A stretch of 64,000 bases of DNA from Pseudomonas cichorii (GCF_018343775.1 NZ_CP074349.1:3338001-3402000), one strand, 5' to 3'; positions 9,361 through 18,265 are shown, counted from the first letter of the stretch. A program made the numbers and translations. Notes: generated from the letters alone by a model not told the origin.

Positions 9361-10383
9361 CTATGCCTGAGTGATTTCCAGCACAGCACGTCCACCAATC
9401 GGGCAAGCATCCATGTAGCGGTGAGCCTGGACCACTTGCTCAAACGGGAAGTTGCGCGTCTGTAGCGGCACCAGTACCCGGTCAGCCGTCAACTGGTTGA
9501 TATCGCGCAAGGCCCGTTGCAGCGCCTCGGTATCAGGAACAATGCCCAATTCGGGCTTGCCGGTGAAGTTACCCAGGCAGTGCACGAAGAACTGGATATT
9601 CTTCTGGAACGCTGCACAGGCCGGGAACGGCGTCTGGTTGCCACCTTGCAGGCCATACAACACCAGGCTGCCACGGGGAGCCAGAACATCGCCCATCATC
9701 GACATCTGCGGACCGCCCAAGCCATCGAACACCGCATCAACACCGCGATTGTCGGTGTACTTGTTGATGGCCATCAGCAAGTCCTGCTCCTCGGTGACCA
9801 CCACCTTGTCAGCGCCTTGAGCCAACAGATAATCACGGGCATCGTCAGTCTTGGTCGCTGCAATGACACGAGCGCCCAGCGCCTTGCCAACTTGCACGAA
9901 GCACGGCCCCGAGCAATGACTGGCATCGGTAACCAGCACGGTTTGCCCCGCCTTGATGCGAGCCAGCTCTACATAGGCAAAGTAGGCGACCAGCATCGGC
10001 GTGTAGTGCACGCTGGCTTCGACAGGGGTCAATACGTCGGGGTAACGGGTCAATGCCGAACGCGGCAATACGATGGACTCGCCATACACAGGATGCCTGT
10101 TGGCATCGGCGGCCGGAAAGCTGGCGACCTTGTCACCCAAGGCCAGATCGCTGACACCATCACCCAAAGCGCTTACAACACCCGCCATCTCATAGCCAAG
10201 ACCGGCAGGCAGACGCGCCTGGGTGGAAGCAAGATTTTGCCGCCAGAGAACGTCATACCAACTGACACCGATTGCCTGGACACGCACTTGTACCTCGCCG
10301 GGTGCAGGCAGCGCGTCGGGATGCTCTTCGACCTTGAGCACCTCGGCCGGGCCAAACTGGTGAAAACGGATCGTGCGGGACAT
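9361..10383 (-). CDS. zinc-independent MDR-family NAD(P)H:quinone oxidoreductase-like enzyme
   Basis: A 340-residue medium-chain dehydrogenase/reductase of the quinone-oxidoreductase branch. The GroES-like N-terminal half has GYEMAGVVSALGDGV. The Rossmann half follows, with VLVTDASHCSGPCFVQVGK in place of the usual GxGxxG, then GALGARVIA-type spacing and DAVFDGLGG. The catalytic zinc cysteine/histidine set of alcohol dehydrogenases is not apparent, which fits NADPH-dependent quinone or enone reduction. The ATG at 10383 has AGGCGAGG upstream. It is divergent from a LysR gene, its probable regulator. The physiological substrate cannot be read from sequence. Confidence 0.85.
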   Translation of the reverse strand: MSRTIRFHQFGPAEVLKVEEHPDALPAPGEVQVRVQAIGVSWYDVLWRQNLASTQARLPAGLGYEMAGVVSALGDGVSDLALGDKVASFPAADANRHPVYGESIVLPRSALTRYPDVLTPVEASVHYTPMLVAYFAYVELARIKAGQTVLVTDASHCSGPCFVQVGKALGARVIAATKTDDARDYLLAQGADKVVVTEEQDLLMAINKYTDNRGVDAVFDGLGGPQMSMMGDVLAPRGSLVLYGLQGGNQTPFPACAAFQKNIQFFVHCLGNFTGKPELGIVPDTEALQRALRDINQLTADRVLVPLQTRNFPFEQVVQAHRYMDACPIGGRAVLEITQA

Positions 10384-10694
10384 TTAGAACCTCGCCTTGT
10401 ATACCTTGATGCCGTGAACTCTATCCGGGCTCTGCCGACAACACTATCAGTGGCTATTAATAGTCGACATGCCTGTCATCGATTGTGCCTCATGGGCCGG
10501 GCGACAACGCCTGACACTCCCTGAAGGCCCATGCATTCATGGGCGGCCATTGTTGGCATGTCGACGAAACATTGCAACCTGTGTGGACATTTAAGACAGC
10601 GCCACGAAATTTTTCGATGCGCGTTATCAGCGTTTGCTCGTACTATCGCAGCCTCTCAAAGCACCAAATCGACAAATGGCCCGAGAAACTCCGC
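10384..10694. promoter_or_regulatory. divergent intergenic region between the MDR oxidoreductase and a LysR gene
   Basis: 311 bp separate the two divergent starts. An upstream in-frame extension of the LysR frame to 10539 exists but lacks domain support and a ribosome site. LysR regulators commonly bind such spacers. I could not pick a clear T-N11-A operator here, so only the promoter-bearing role is proposed. Confidence 0.45.
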
Positions 10695-11609
10695 ATGAAT
10701 CGCAACGACCTGCGTCGCGTTGACCTCAACCTGCTCATCGTTTTCGAAACCCTGATGCATGAAAGAAGCGTGACCCGCGCGGCCGAAAAACTGTTTCTCG
10801 GGCAACCGGCAATCAGCGCGGCCCTCTCGCGCCTGCGCGGCCTGTTCGACGACCCGCTGTTCGTGCGCACCGGCCGCAGCATGGAGCCCACAGCTCGCGC
10901 CACGGAAATCTTCGCCCTTCTGTCCCCGGCGCTGGACTCGATTTCCACCGCGGTCAGCCGGGCATCGGAGTTCGATCCGGCCACCAGCACCAACGTCTTC
11001 CGCATCGGCCTGTCCGACGACGTGGAGTTTGCCCTGCTGCCGACCCTGCTCAAACGCCTGCGCTCTGAAGCGCCAGGCATCGTGCTGGTGGTACGGCGCG
11101 TCAACTACATCCTGATGCCGGCACTGCTGGCCTCCGGCGAAATCTCCGTAGGCGTCAGCTACACCCAGGACCTGCCCGCCAACGCCAAACGCAAGGTATT
11201 GCGCAGAAGCAAGCCGCAACTGCTGCGCGCCGACTCGATTCCCGGCGCCCTCTCCCTGGATGACTTCTGCGCCCGCCCCCATGCACTTGTGTCATTCGCA
11301 GGCGACCTGAGCGGTTTCATCGATGAATATCTGGAAGCAGTAGGCCGCAAACGCCACGTCGTCCTGGCCGTCCCGCAGTTCAATGGCCTGGCCACCCTCC
11401 TGACCGGCACCGACATCATTGCCACCGTCCCGGACTACGCCGCACAGGTGCTGACGGCTGCTGGCGGGGTTCGATCAGAGGATCTGCCTATCGAAACCCA
11501 GACTTTTGAACTGCATATGGCCTGGCGCGGGGCGCAGGATAATGATCCGGGGGAGCGGTGGTTGAGGTCGAGGATTCAGATGTTTTTTGGGGATCCGGAT
11601 AGCCTTTGA
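10695..11609 (+). CDS. LysR-family transcriptional regulator
   Basis: A 304-residue LysR regulator with an N-terminal winged HTH (VDLNLLIVFETLMHERSVT, then AAEKLFLGQPAISAALSRLR) and a C-terminal periplasmic-binding-protein-like effector domain. The RRVDLNLL opening is typical of the NodD/SyrM-like LysR branch. The start is ATG at 10695, after GAGAAA and directly before the HTH; longer in-frame starts upstream are less likely. It is divergent from the MDR oxidoreductase gene, which it probably regulates. The effector is unknown. Confidence 0.9.
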   Translation: MNRNDLRRVDLNLLIVFETLMHERSVTRAAEKLFLGQPAISAALSRLRGLFDDPLFVRTGRSMEPTARATEIFALLSPALDSISTAVSRASEFDPATSTNVFRIGLSDDVEFALLPTLLKRLRSEAPGIVLVVRRVNYILMPALLASGEISVGVSYTQDLPANAKRKVLRRSKPQLLRADSIPGALSLDDFCARPHALVSFAGDLSGFIDEYLEAVGRKRHVVLAVPQFNGLATLLTGTDIIATVPDYAAQVLTAAGGVRSEDLPIETQTFELHMAWRGAQDNDPGERWLRSRIQMFFGDPDSL

Positions 11610-11734
11610 GATCGACCAGTGTCGCCTTCAACATCCACCGATTATTGGATCTGTGTTGCAATCCAAGGTAGTGGCACCATGATCTCAAAATGGTTAAAAT
11701 CGCCTTCTTTTAGTAGCTCGCAGGATAGCTAGCA

Positions 11735-12067
11735 ATGGATAGCGACGAGGATTCACAACAGGAAAAAAAATCTAAATCTCCCTATTTCGATCTCAAGGAT
11801 GCTTATCAAGAGTTATCTGGAGCGATAGGTGCCAAAGACACTGCTTTGGCTGGAGCCAAGCTTTTCGGCAAGGGGCTGTTCAACTCCGTTCTTTACGCAG
11901 GTACTTCGGCAGTAAAGAAAGTACGTGAAGCAAATGGACTGAAAGAAACATATCAAGACTTGCCGGACGCACAGTTACAGAAACTGCGCGACACAGGCAG
12001 GCTCGAAGAGAAAATGGCAGCCAACGCCGTTTTAAAAAACCGCCAAGGAACTGATCAAGAGGTATAG
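11735..12067 (+). CDS. 110-residue protein of unknown function, upstream partner of the zinc-knuckle gene
   Basis: Not recognised. It is a soluble, highly charged protein with an acidic/lysine-rich start (DSDEDSQQEKKSKSP), a central glycine/alanine-rich stretch (GAKLFGKGLFNSVLYAGTSA) that could form an amphipathic helix, and a helical charged tail. No signal peptide is seen. The stop lies 2 bp before the start of the zinc-knuckle gene, so the two are very probably co-transcribed and translationally linked. Local base composition is lower in GC than the core genes around it, which suggests acquired DNA. Confidence 0.6.
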   Translation: MDSDEDSQQEKKSKSPYFDLKDAYQELSGAIGAKDTALAGAKLFGKGLFNSVLYAGTSAVKKVREANGLKETYQDLPDAQLQKLRDTGRLEEKMAANAVLKNRQGTDQEV

Positions 12068-12069
12068 AT

Positions 12070-12246
12070 ATGTCGTGTAGTCAATGCGGAGCTGGTAATC
12101 ACACACTGCGGAACTGTCCTAACGTTAATCGATGCTCTGTATGCAGCAAACCCGGGCATAACGCTCAAACGTGCCCTGATGCCAGACGTTGCAGTATTTG
12201 CAGTGGGCGCAGTCATGATGCCCGTAACTGTCCAATGAAAAAATAA
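12070..12246 (+). CDS. 58-residue protein with three tandem CCHC zinc knuckles
   Basis: A tiny protein made almost wholly of three retroviral-type zinc knuckles with exact C-x2-C-x4-H-x4-C spacing: CSQCGAGNHTLRNC at residues 3-16, CSVCSKPGHNAQTC at 22-35 and CSICSGRSHDARNC at 41-54, ending in PMKK. Such knuckles bind single-stranded nucleic acid in retroviral nucleocapsids and CNBP-type proteins and are unusual in bacteria. The start ATG is 2 bp after the stop of the 110-residue gene, with AAGAGG just upstream. All nine cysteines and three histidines are present. A single-stranded DNA or RNA binding role is inferred from the fold. A strong hairpin follows 8 bp after the stop codon. Confidence 0.8.
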   Translation: MSCSQCGAGNHTLRNCPNVNRCSVCSKPGHNAQTCPDARRCSICSGRSHDARNCPMKK

Positions 12247-12253
12247 AGATAAA

Positions 12254-12314
12254 GGAGGGATAGTTGCTTTGTAGAAGAGCTAGAAGTATCTCCTTACAAA
12301 ATAACTCTCCCTCC
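12254..12314 (+). repeat. long imperfect inverted repeat (hairpin) after the zinc-knuckle gene
   Basis: The left arm starts GGAGGGATAGTT and continues to about 12277. The right arm is 12293-12314. Their reverse complements agree over about 20 positions with roughly three mismatches, around a loop of about 15 nt. It starts 8 bp after the zinc-knuckle stop codon. There is no clean T-run, so it may be a terminator, an RNA stabiliser or a binding site. Confidence 0.65.
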
Positions 12315-12507
12315 TCTATTCAGTGAAAAACTTGCGAAATCTTATGCGAAGCCTACCCTAGCCAGTGAAAACCTTAATCCGTCAAGTAATATCTAGGCGC
12401 GCGAGACACTAACGCAAGGGTGAACGCGATATCTACACCAGCTTCAAGCCTCAATCTCACGCTGAGGAGCGCTGACGGACAAATCGCACGAAGTAGAAGG
12501 CTTATCT

Positions 12508-13278
12508 TCATGCCCTTGCATTAGCTTTTACGACCCGACCAGCAATTTTCGGAACAACTAGCTCCCACTCTTGCGAGCGATGAAGCGCTCGATAGGGCTC
12601 TTCACATCTATCCGAATTTCGCACCAAAACAGCTGCAACTTCACACTCTTCAACCTCAATATCCAGGCTGAACGACTTTGATGTGCGACCTACAACCTGT
12701 CCGTTGGCATTCTGGATCAGATACCTGCCTTCATGGACCTTGAACGTAAGCATGTCGCCAGGCTCAAGCGCTGCCAATAACTGATGTATTGACGCCGTAG
12801 GGTTCTGACGCCCTGCATAATCAAGATCAATATCCTTCAAAGAGAGCTGTAGGTAGCGCTTTTCCAGTTCTGCAAGGAATTCGCCTTTAAAGGTGCGCCC
12901 CATGACCGCCTCGGTAAGTTGGTTACTGAAAGGATTGCCTTCAGGAAACTCGCACAAGGTCAAAGTTTGCTCGGCGCGAGTCATGCCTACGTAATAGAGT
13001 CGACGCTCATCGCTAAGCTTTTCGGGATTCGTGGACCAGCCGCCATCAAGCACGACTACGTGGCGGAACTCCAAGCCTTTGGCAGAGTGGACAGTGCCCA
13101 GGTAGAGGCCCTTTCTGGGTTGCTGACGCAGCTCTCGGAAATAGTCGTAGAGCCAATCGACCAACATCTCGGCACTTAGTGTGCATTGCCCAAACTCGGC
13201 GGTGAGCTGATCAAAAGCGATGAGTAATATGTCATACCATTCTGGCCCAAGCGGCCTCTTGTTTATGTATTTCCATGC
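12508..13278 (-). pseudogene. C-terminal part of the exonuclease-RecQ-UvrD helicase, separated by an in-frame TAG
   Basis: This segment continues the large helicase frame directly after its TAG at 13279-13281. It is open in the same frame for 256 codons, beginning AWKYINKRPLGPEW. It carries the missing UvrD motor motifs: V, with TVHSAKGLEFRHVVVLDG, and VI, with YYVGMTRAEQ. A roughly 100-residue tail follows. If translated alone it could start at the ATG at 13167 and give 219 residues, but it would lack the Walker motifs and could not be a helicase. A single base change away from TAG would restore a protein of about 1727 residues. Confidence 0.75.
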
Positions 13279-16200
13279 CTAGGAAGCACTCAGCGGCTCG
13301 GTAATTGCTCGTAGTATTTCAACAGCCTGTCCGAAGCCGCGTTGAGCGGTCAGAGGCAAAACACCTTCCTTATCGGCTGCAAGACAATATGGAACACCGT
13401 GAACTTCACACCAGGCCTGAAGGGGCAACAGGTACTGGTGGGTGCGGGCTAGCACAGCACACCCTTGCCAATCCTCGCTATCCAGACTGAGCAGACGCTG
13501 CAGCTCCGCCATCGCAGCCTGGGCCTGCAGATTCGCTCGAGCGTAGCCCTCAGCCTCTATTCTAAGACGAAGCACGCGACCAGCCCGTTCGGTGTCCAGG
13601 TTTTCCCAGTCGCCGCCTTTCGGCAGTGCACGACGAACAGTATCGATCTGGATCGGGTGATCCTTTTTGAGGCGATCGGGGTTGCGACCAATGACCCTGT
13701 TGGCCGCATCGATGATGCAGACGCTGGAGCGGTAGTTGTCGACCAGATAGTTCTTTGTAGCTGAGTATTCCTCGCGAAAGCGCTCTATGTAGCGATTATT
13801 CGTATCACGCCAGGCATAAATATTCTGATCATCGTCACCGACTGCCAGAATGCACAAACGCCCTTCTTCTTCGGCCTTGCGTCCGGCCAATGCACTCACG
13901 AGGCGATACTGAAGGTCGTCAATATCTTGGTATTCGTCGACAAGGATGTAACGGTAGCCTCGCATAAGTTGCTCGCGTAGATCGTCCTCGCCTTCTACCT
14001 GACGCTTGCCCTCAAGCAGCTCAACAGCTTCTTCCATCACTTGAGCAAGGCGCCCTTCCTCGACTGTTTCACCTCGCTCGAAGCGAGTCCCCGTCAGACG
14101 CATTGCCATCCGGTGATAAGTCATCACGTTGACCCCAAAGGCATCGGGACCAACCAACTTGAGCAGGCGCTGCTTGATCTCATTGGCCGCGTGACGGTTA
14201 AAGGTCAAAGCCACGATGCAGCGCGCAGGTACACGTCGAACTCGCAATAGATAAGCGATACGGTGCACGATCACACGAGTCTTGCCAGAACCTGGCCCCG
14301 CCAGAATCAGACGATTAACGTCATCGTCGTCGGATACGATAATCCGTTGGGCAGCACTGAGCCTCTCGACGATGCTACGCCAGGACTCCTCACTCGTGGC
14401 TAGCTTGAGTACTTCCTCGCGACCTACAAAGTAGCGGCGAATAAACTCCTGTTTGGCTAGCGTGAAATAGTGTTGAACGAGGCCACGGGCCTCTCCCATC
14501 GACCCGAGTCCAACCTCGGCATACTCACGCATAACGTGAACCTGAATACGTTTTTCTCGATAATGCTCATCAAGGCGCTGGTAGTCATCCTTAAGGTATT
14601 TTTCGTTACGTTTTTCCGGCTCGACTTCAATCGTCATAGCGCGACGCATGACTGTCATGCCGTGGTTCAACGTAAGCACGTCCTGTTTGTGCAGGTGTAG
14701 CAGTACGTGCTCAATAGCTTTACGTCGCTGCGGCTCGGGTATTCTGGAGCGCAACTCTAGATCCTGATCAATCAGGCTCATAAGTTCGCCGAACGTGGTG
14801 TCGACCAACAGGTCCTTGTTCCGTGAGCCTGGCGGCAATTTGCCAATCAAAAACGTAAGTACTACGGCAGCCAAGGCACGCCGGCGCTCGCCCAACCCTT
14901 GAATACCTCTCCAGCTGCACCCTCCACGGATACGAAGCTTGAGAAAATCCTGAGTGATTTGACGCAACTCGAAACAACTACGCTGTTGACTCTCGATATC
15001 GTGATCTTGAGCCAGACTACGCAGCAGTCGCAGGACATGAAGCGGTATCAGATCGTTGTTGCCGGTGGATGTTTTGAGTGTCGAGGTCAACAGGGGCACG
15101 TTAAGGTCCTGCCACTCCCCATGCTCGGCCTCCGGAGCCAACTCCTGTAACAGGTCGAACAAGGCAGATTCGAGCTTCAAGGTAGTCTGCAGACGTTGGG
15201 TCGAAGGAAATACAACGCCATGCCGGACGTACAAAGTGAGCTTAGAATCGTTGACTAAAATCCCCAAGTCCTCCATCTGGCGCAGTGTCGCAGTAACCTC
15301 TTCGGACGTGAGACTGGTGAGCGCCATTAAGGCGTCGGTATTGATGCGCTCATCAACACTCGCTTCATACAAATAACTCAGAATGGCCTTGAACTCTTCC
15401 AGCCGCCTGTCCGGCAGTTTAGCGGTGGTCAGACGCTTATCGGCTTCCTCCTTCGTCAGCTTCAGGCTTGCCGGAAAGATTTGGGTCTGATTCTCTTCCC
15501 GCTTTAAAAACTGCCCACGCTCTAGCCAGGATACAGCCGTGACCACCTTGGTTTCAGCATCGCGCTCTCCGGCCTCAAAACTGGTATCGACGTGTTCGTC
15601 CATCAATACTTCACCAGCAGTGATGACCAGCCGGCTGCCCTTGCGTCGGTCGCTCTCCTTGCGCAGTTTTCGCAGGATCTGCTGAATATCGCGCAGAGTC
15701 AGTTTCGACCCTTCGCACATCCCGAACTGGTTCTCGATATCCTGGGCGTCATACAGGAGAACGCATCGAGCCTGTCCTTGATCGCGCCCAGCCCGGCCAG
15801 CTTCCTGCAAGTAGTTCTCCAGCGAGCCCGGAATATCAGCATGTACCACCAGGCGAATATCAGATTTGTCTACGCCCATGCCAAAAGCGTTGGTGGCCAC
15901 GATAATCTTCAGTTCCCCATCCTTGAAGGCGTCCTGAATGTCCTTCTTGTCGTGTGGCTCAAGCCCAGCGTGAAAATGCTTGCAGGCCCAACCGTGGCCG
16001 ATCAAAAAATCCGCGAGTTCTTCGGCACCTTTGCGGCTAGACACGAATATCACCGCGCCGCCCTCACTACCGCCTAGCTCTTCCTCAAGTAACGCCTGGG
16101 TATGGTGACGCTTTTCTGAACGGGTACAAGGCAAGACTTCAAAGTGCAGATTGGTTCGCTCATGAGTACCGATGAAACGCTTGAAAGTGATGCCCAACTG

Positions 16201-17691
16201 TTCTTGAAAGTGCTGCTCGATATCCTCAAGCACGTCAGGCTTGGCTGTTGCCGTAAAGCAACCGATCGCTGCGAGTTGACCATCACCTGTGAACTGCTTG
16301 ATGAAACGCGAGACATAAAGGTAATCCGGCCGGAAATCTGCGCCCCACTTGGATAAGCAATGCGCTTCGTCGAAGATCCAGGCACCGACCTGACGTTGGG
16401 AGATCGCACGACGAAAAGCTATGTTGCGAAACTGTTCGGGCGAGACCAGCAGAATGCCGACGTCCCCTAACTGGATCTTCTCCAGCACTTCGGCCCGTTC
16501 AGGCATGGTCAGCAGGCCATTCAGGGTCGCAGCACACTGGACGTTGCGAGCAAGAAGGCCGTCGACTTGATCCTTCATCAGTGACTGCAACGGCGAAATG
16601 ATGACTGTCAGACTGCCGTTGCGGTGAAAGCGGTTCAGGGCCAGTAACTGGTAGCACAAGGATTTTCCGCCCCCAGTCGCGAGAATCGCGAGCACGTGCT
16701 TGCCCTGCATACCCGCCAGTACCACATCATGCTGTAAAGAGCGGCCGTCAGGTTCAGTCCGGAAATCCTGAATTGGAGCGAAGTAGCGCCTGAGCTCGTG
16801 GCGGGGATCATGAGTAGTGCTGCAGTAGCCGCAGTGGCTTTCTCCGCAGGGTACATCACGCAGCTCGGTAATCAATTTACCGGTTGCGGGAAATTGGTGA
16901 CGCACCCAGGGTGCCAGAACCGAGTTGCCGCCCGAAACGCGCAGCCAGGCCAACGCATAGGCCAGTGGCCAACGCAGACTTTCCTCCATCAGGTCGCTTT
17001 GTAGCAACTGGCTTAGTCGAGTACTGCAAACTTTGGAAGTACGCGTCAACGCCGGGTCGGTTTCCCTGAGCAGTTCAGGAATCAGACTGCGCAATTCTGT
17101 GAGATGTCTAGGCTCCTGACCAGTGATCGAGGCGAAGAACGTCTCCAGGTCGCTGTTCGGCGTTGGGGCGAGCAACGCTTGGTAGCAGAGGAGTTCTGAC
17201 TGGTGCTTATTATTCAGATTTTCAAACGCACGACGCTGGTCATTGAACAATGTCAGGGTCGAGCGGCAATCAGACAGCGGAGAGTTGAGGCTGTCACGAA
17301 TGAGTTTGTAGTCTTTGACCAAGCGGTGATAAGGGTTCTGCGGAAAAGCCAACGGCGATAGGCGCAGGGTGTCGATCACCGGCAACTGGTGTAAGTCAAG
17401 ATGCGCGGCTTGCTCTTGAAGTATCGGCAAGTCATGGTTGATAACGTTGTGGCCGAGTACAAAACTAGCGCCCTGCCCTAAGCGATCCAGTGCCTTGAGG
17501 GCTTCGGGCAGGTCCTTGTCGATTTTACGCTCGAGTTCTTCTTGCATGTCGGGACGCATCGCACCGACCATGAAGATACGGTCAGGTTGATTGGGTTTGC
17601 CGGGGACGACTTCCAGGTCAAATATCAGGCTTTTGGGTTGATCCGGTGAAACCATCTGAACAGCATCCTTGCAATAAACCTCTCGCATCAT
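13279..17691 (-). CDS. giant DnaQ-like exonuclease / RecQ helicase / UvrD helicase fusion, cut by an in-frame TAG
   Basis: A 1470-residue multidomain DNA enzyme. Residues 20-150 form a DEDD-type exonuclease with FDLE at about 24-27 and HNVINHD near 80-86. A cysteine cluster lies near 282-290. The RecQ helicase has TGGGKS near 339-344, DEAH at 441-444 followed by CLSKWGADFRP, and QEAGRAGRDQG near 629. The UvrD motor has GPGSGKT at 1132-1138, DEYQD at 1252-1256 and VGDDDQNIYAWRD. Motifs V and VI lie after the TAG. The ATG at 17655 has AAGGA upstream and may be the true start in place of the 17691 ATG. GC content is lower than in the flanks. A DNA repair or anti-phage role is inferred. In this strain it is probably inactive or only partly active. 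Confidence 0.8.
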   Translation of the reverse strand: MMREVYCKDAVQMVSPDQPKSLIFDLEVVPGKPNQPDRIFMVGAMRPDMQEELERKIDKDLPEALKALDRLGQGASFVLGHNVINHDLPILQEQAAHLDLHQLPVIDTLRLSPLAFPQNPYHRLVKDYKLIRDSLNSPLSDCRSTLTLFNDQRRAFENLNNKHQSELLCYQALLAPTPNSDLETFFASITGQEPRHLTELRSLIPELLRETDPALTRTSKVCSTRLSQLLQSDLMEESLRWPLAYALAWLRVSGGNSVLAPWVRHQFPATGKLITELRDVPCGESHCGYCSTTHDPRHELRRYFAPIQDFRTEPDGRSLQHDVVLAGMQGKHVLAILATGGGKSLCYQLLALNRFHRNGSLTVIISPLQSLMKDQVDGLLARNVQCAATLNGLLTMPERAEVLEKIQLGDVGILLVSPEQFRNIAFRRAISQRQVGAWIFDEAHCLSKWGADFRPDYLYVSRFIKQFTGDGQLAAIGCFTATAKPDVLEDIEQHFQEQLGITFKRFIGTHERTNLHFEVLPCTRSEKRHHTQALLEEELGGSEGGAVIFVSSRKGAEELADFLIGHGWACKHFHAGLEPHDKKDIQDAFKDGELKIIVATNAFGMGVDKSDIRLVVHADIPGSLENYLQEAGRAGRDQGQARCVLLYDAQDIENQFGMCEGSKLTLRDIQQILRKLRKESDRRKGSRLVITAGEVLMDEHVDTSFEAGERDAETKVVTAVSWLERGQFLKREENQTQIFPASLKLTKEEADKRLTTAKLPDRRLEEFKAILSYLYEASVDERINTDALMALTSLTSEEVTATLRQMEDLGILVNDSKLTLYVRHGVVFPSTQRLQTTLKLESALFDLLQELAPEAEHGEWQDLNVPLLTSTLKTSTGNNDLIPLHVLRLLRSLAQDHDIESQQRSCFELRQITQDFLKLRIRGGCSWRGIQGLGERRRALAAVVLTFLIGKLPPGSRNKDLLVDTTFGELMSLIDQDLELRSRIPEPQRRKAIEHVLLHLHKQDVLTLNHGMTVMRRAMTIEVEPEKRNEKYLKDDYQRLDEHYREKRIQVHVMREYAEVGLGSMGEARGLVQHYFTLAKQEFIRRYFVGREEVLKLATSEESWRSIVERLSAAQRIIVSDDDDVNRLILAGPGSGKTRVIVHRIAYLLRVRRVPARCIVALTFNRHAANEIKQRLLKLVGPDAFGVNVMTYHRMAMRLTGTRFERGETVEEGRLAQVMEEAVELLEGKRQVEGEDDLREQLMRGYRYILVDEYQDIDDLQYRLVSALAGRKAEEEGRLCILAVGDDDQNIYAWRDTNNRYIERFREEYSATKNYLVDNYRSSVCIIDAANRVIGRNPDRLKKDHPIQIDTVRRALPKGGDWENLDTERAGRVLRLRIEAEGYARANLQAQAAMAELQRLLSLDSEDWQGCAVLARTHQYLLPLQAWCEVHGVPYCLAADKEGVLPLTAQRGFGQAVEILRAITEPLSAS

Positions 17692-17885
17692 GGCACTTTA
17701 AAGGCAAATGGCCTAGCACGGATGGGCACGCGAGATTGCAGTGATGCTCAGACAAGTAGATAGAATTTTGATTTTTCTGGGACAGCCACGATGCCCAAGA
17801 GGCATACCCGACCGGCGACTCCAGCCCCTTGAGTCTGCCAAAATGGCGCCAGCCCCTAAGGCACGGCGTCACACGCCATAATCCC

Positions 17886-18190
17886 TTACCGATACCGCTC
17901 CAACCAATGCGCATAAGGCGCAGGCAATGTCCACGCGGCCTTCTCCACACCCAGCTCTTTCGCCGCAAAGTAAGCCCAATGCGGGTCAGCCAGATTCTCG
18001 CGCCCCACGGAAACCAGATCGAGTTGCCCAGCCTGCAACGCACCTTCCGCCAGTTGCGGCGTACCAAAGCCCTAGGCCGAGGTCACGGGCAAACCGGCTT
18101 CGCGTCGTACGCGCTCGGCGACAGGCCCCATGAATGCAGGCCCCATGGAATATTGGCTTCAGGGATGGACGTGCTTGAAAGCCGATTTCC
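17886..18190 (-). pseudogene. decayed 3' fragment of a XenA-like NADH:flavin oxidoreductase
   Basis: Read on the minus strand, this stretch encodes the C-terminal end of an old yellow enzyme of the XenA/YqjM type. Recognisable pieces are IPEANIPWG, then PAFMGPVAERVRREAGLPV, TSA-stop-GFGTPQLAEGALQ, LDLVSVGREN, and a final APYAHWLERYR before the TAA at 17886-17888. A one-base loss near 18140 shifts the frame between IPWG and PAFM. TAG at 18072-18074 replaces the expected Trp codon. The N-terminal two thirds are absent. The parent enzyme would reduce activated alkenes or nitro compounds with NAD(P)H. This copy is non-functional. Confidence 0.75.
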
Positions 18191-18265
18191 AGGGTTGCTT
18201 GCGAGTATTCTTGCGCAGAAATGAGATAAAGCAGTCAGAACCCTGACCGCTTTATCCTGCCCCAC

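Noticed and set aside
13279..18074. Recoding of TAG as a sense codon in this organism, suggested by two internal TAGs in neighbouring genes
   Set aside because: TAG ends other intact genes in the window (for example at 61870-61872 and 12065-12067). The xenA fragment also has a frameshift and a deletion, so ordinary decay is the simpler explanation.
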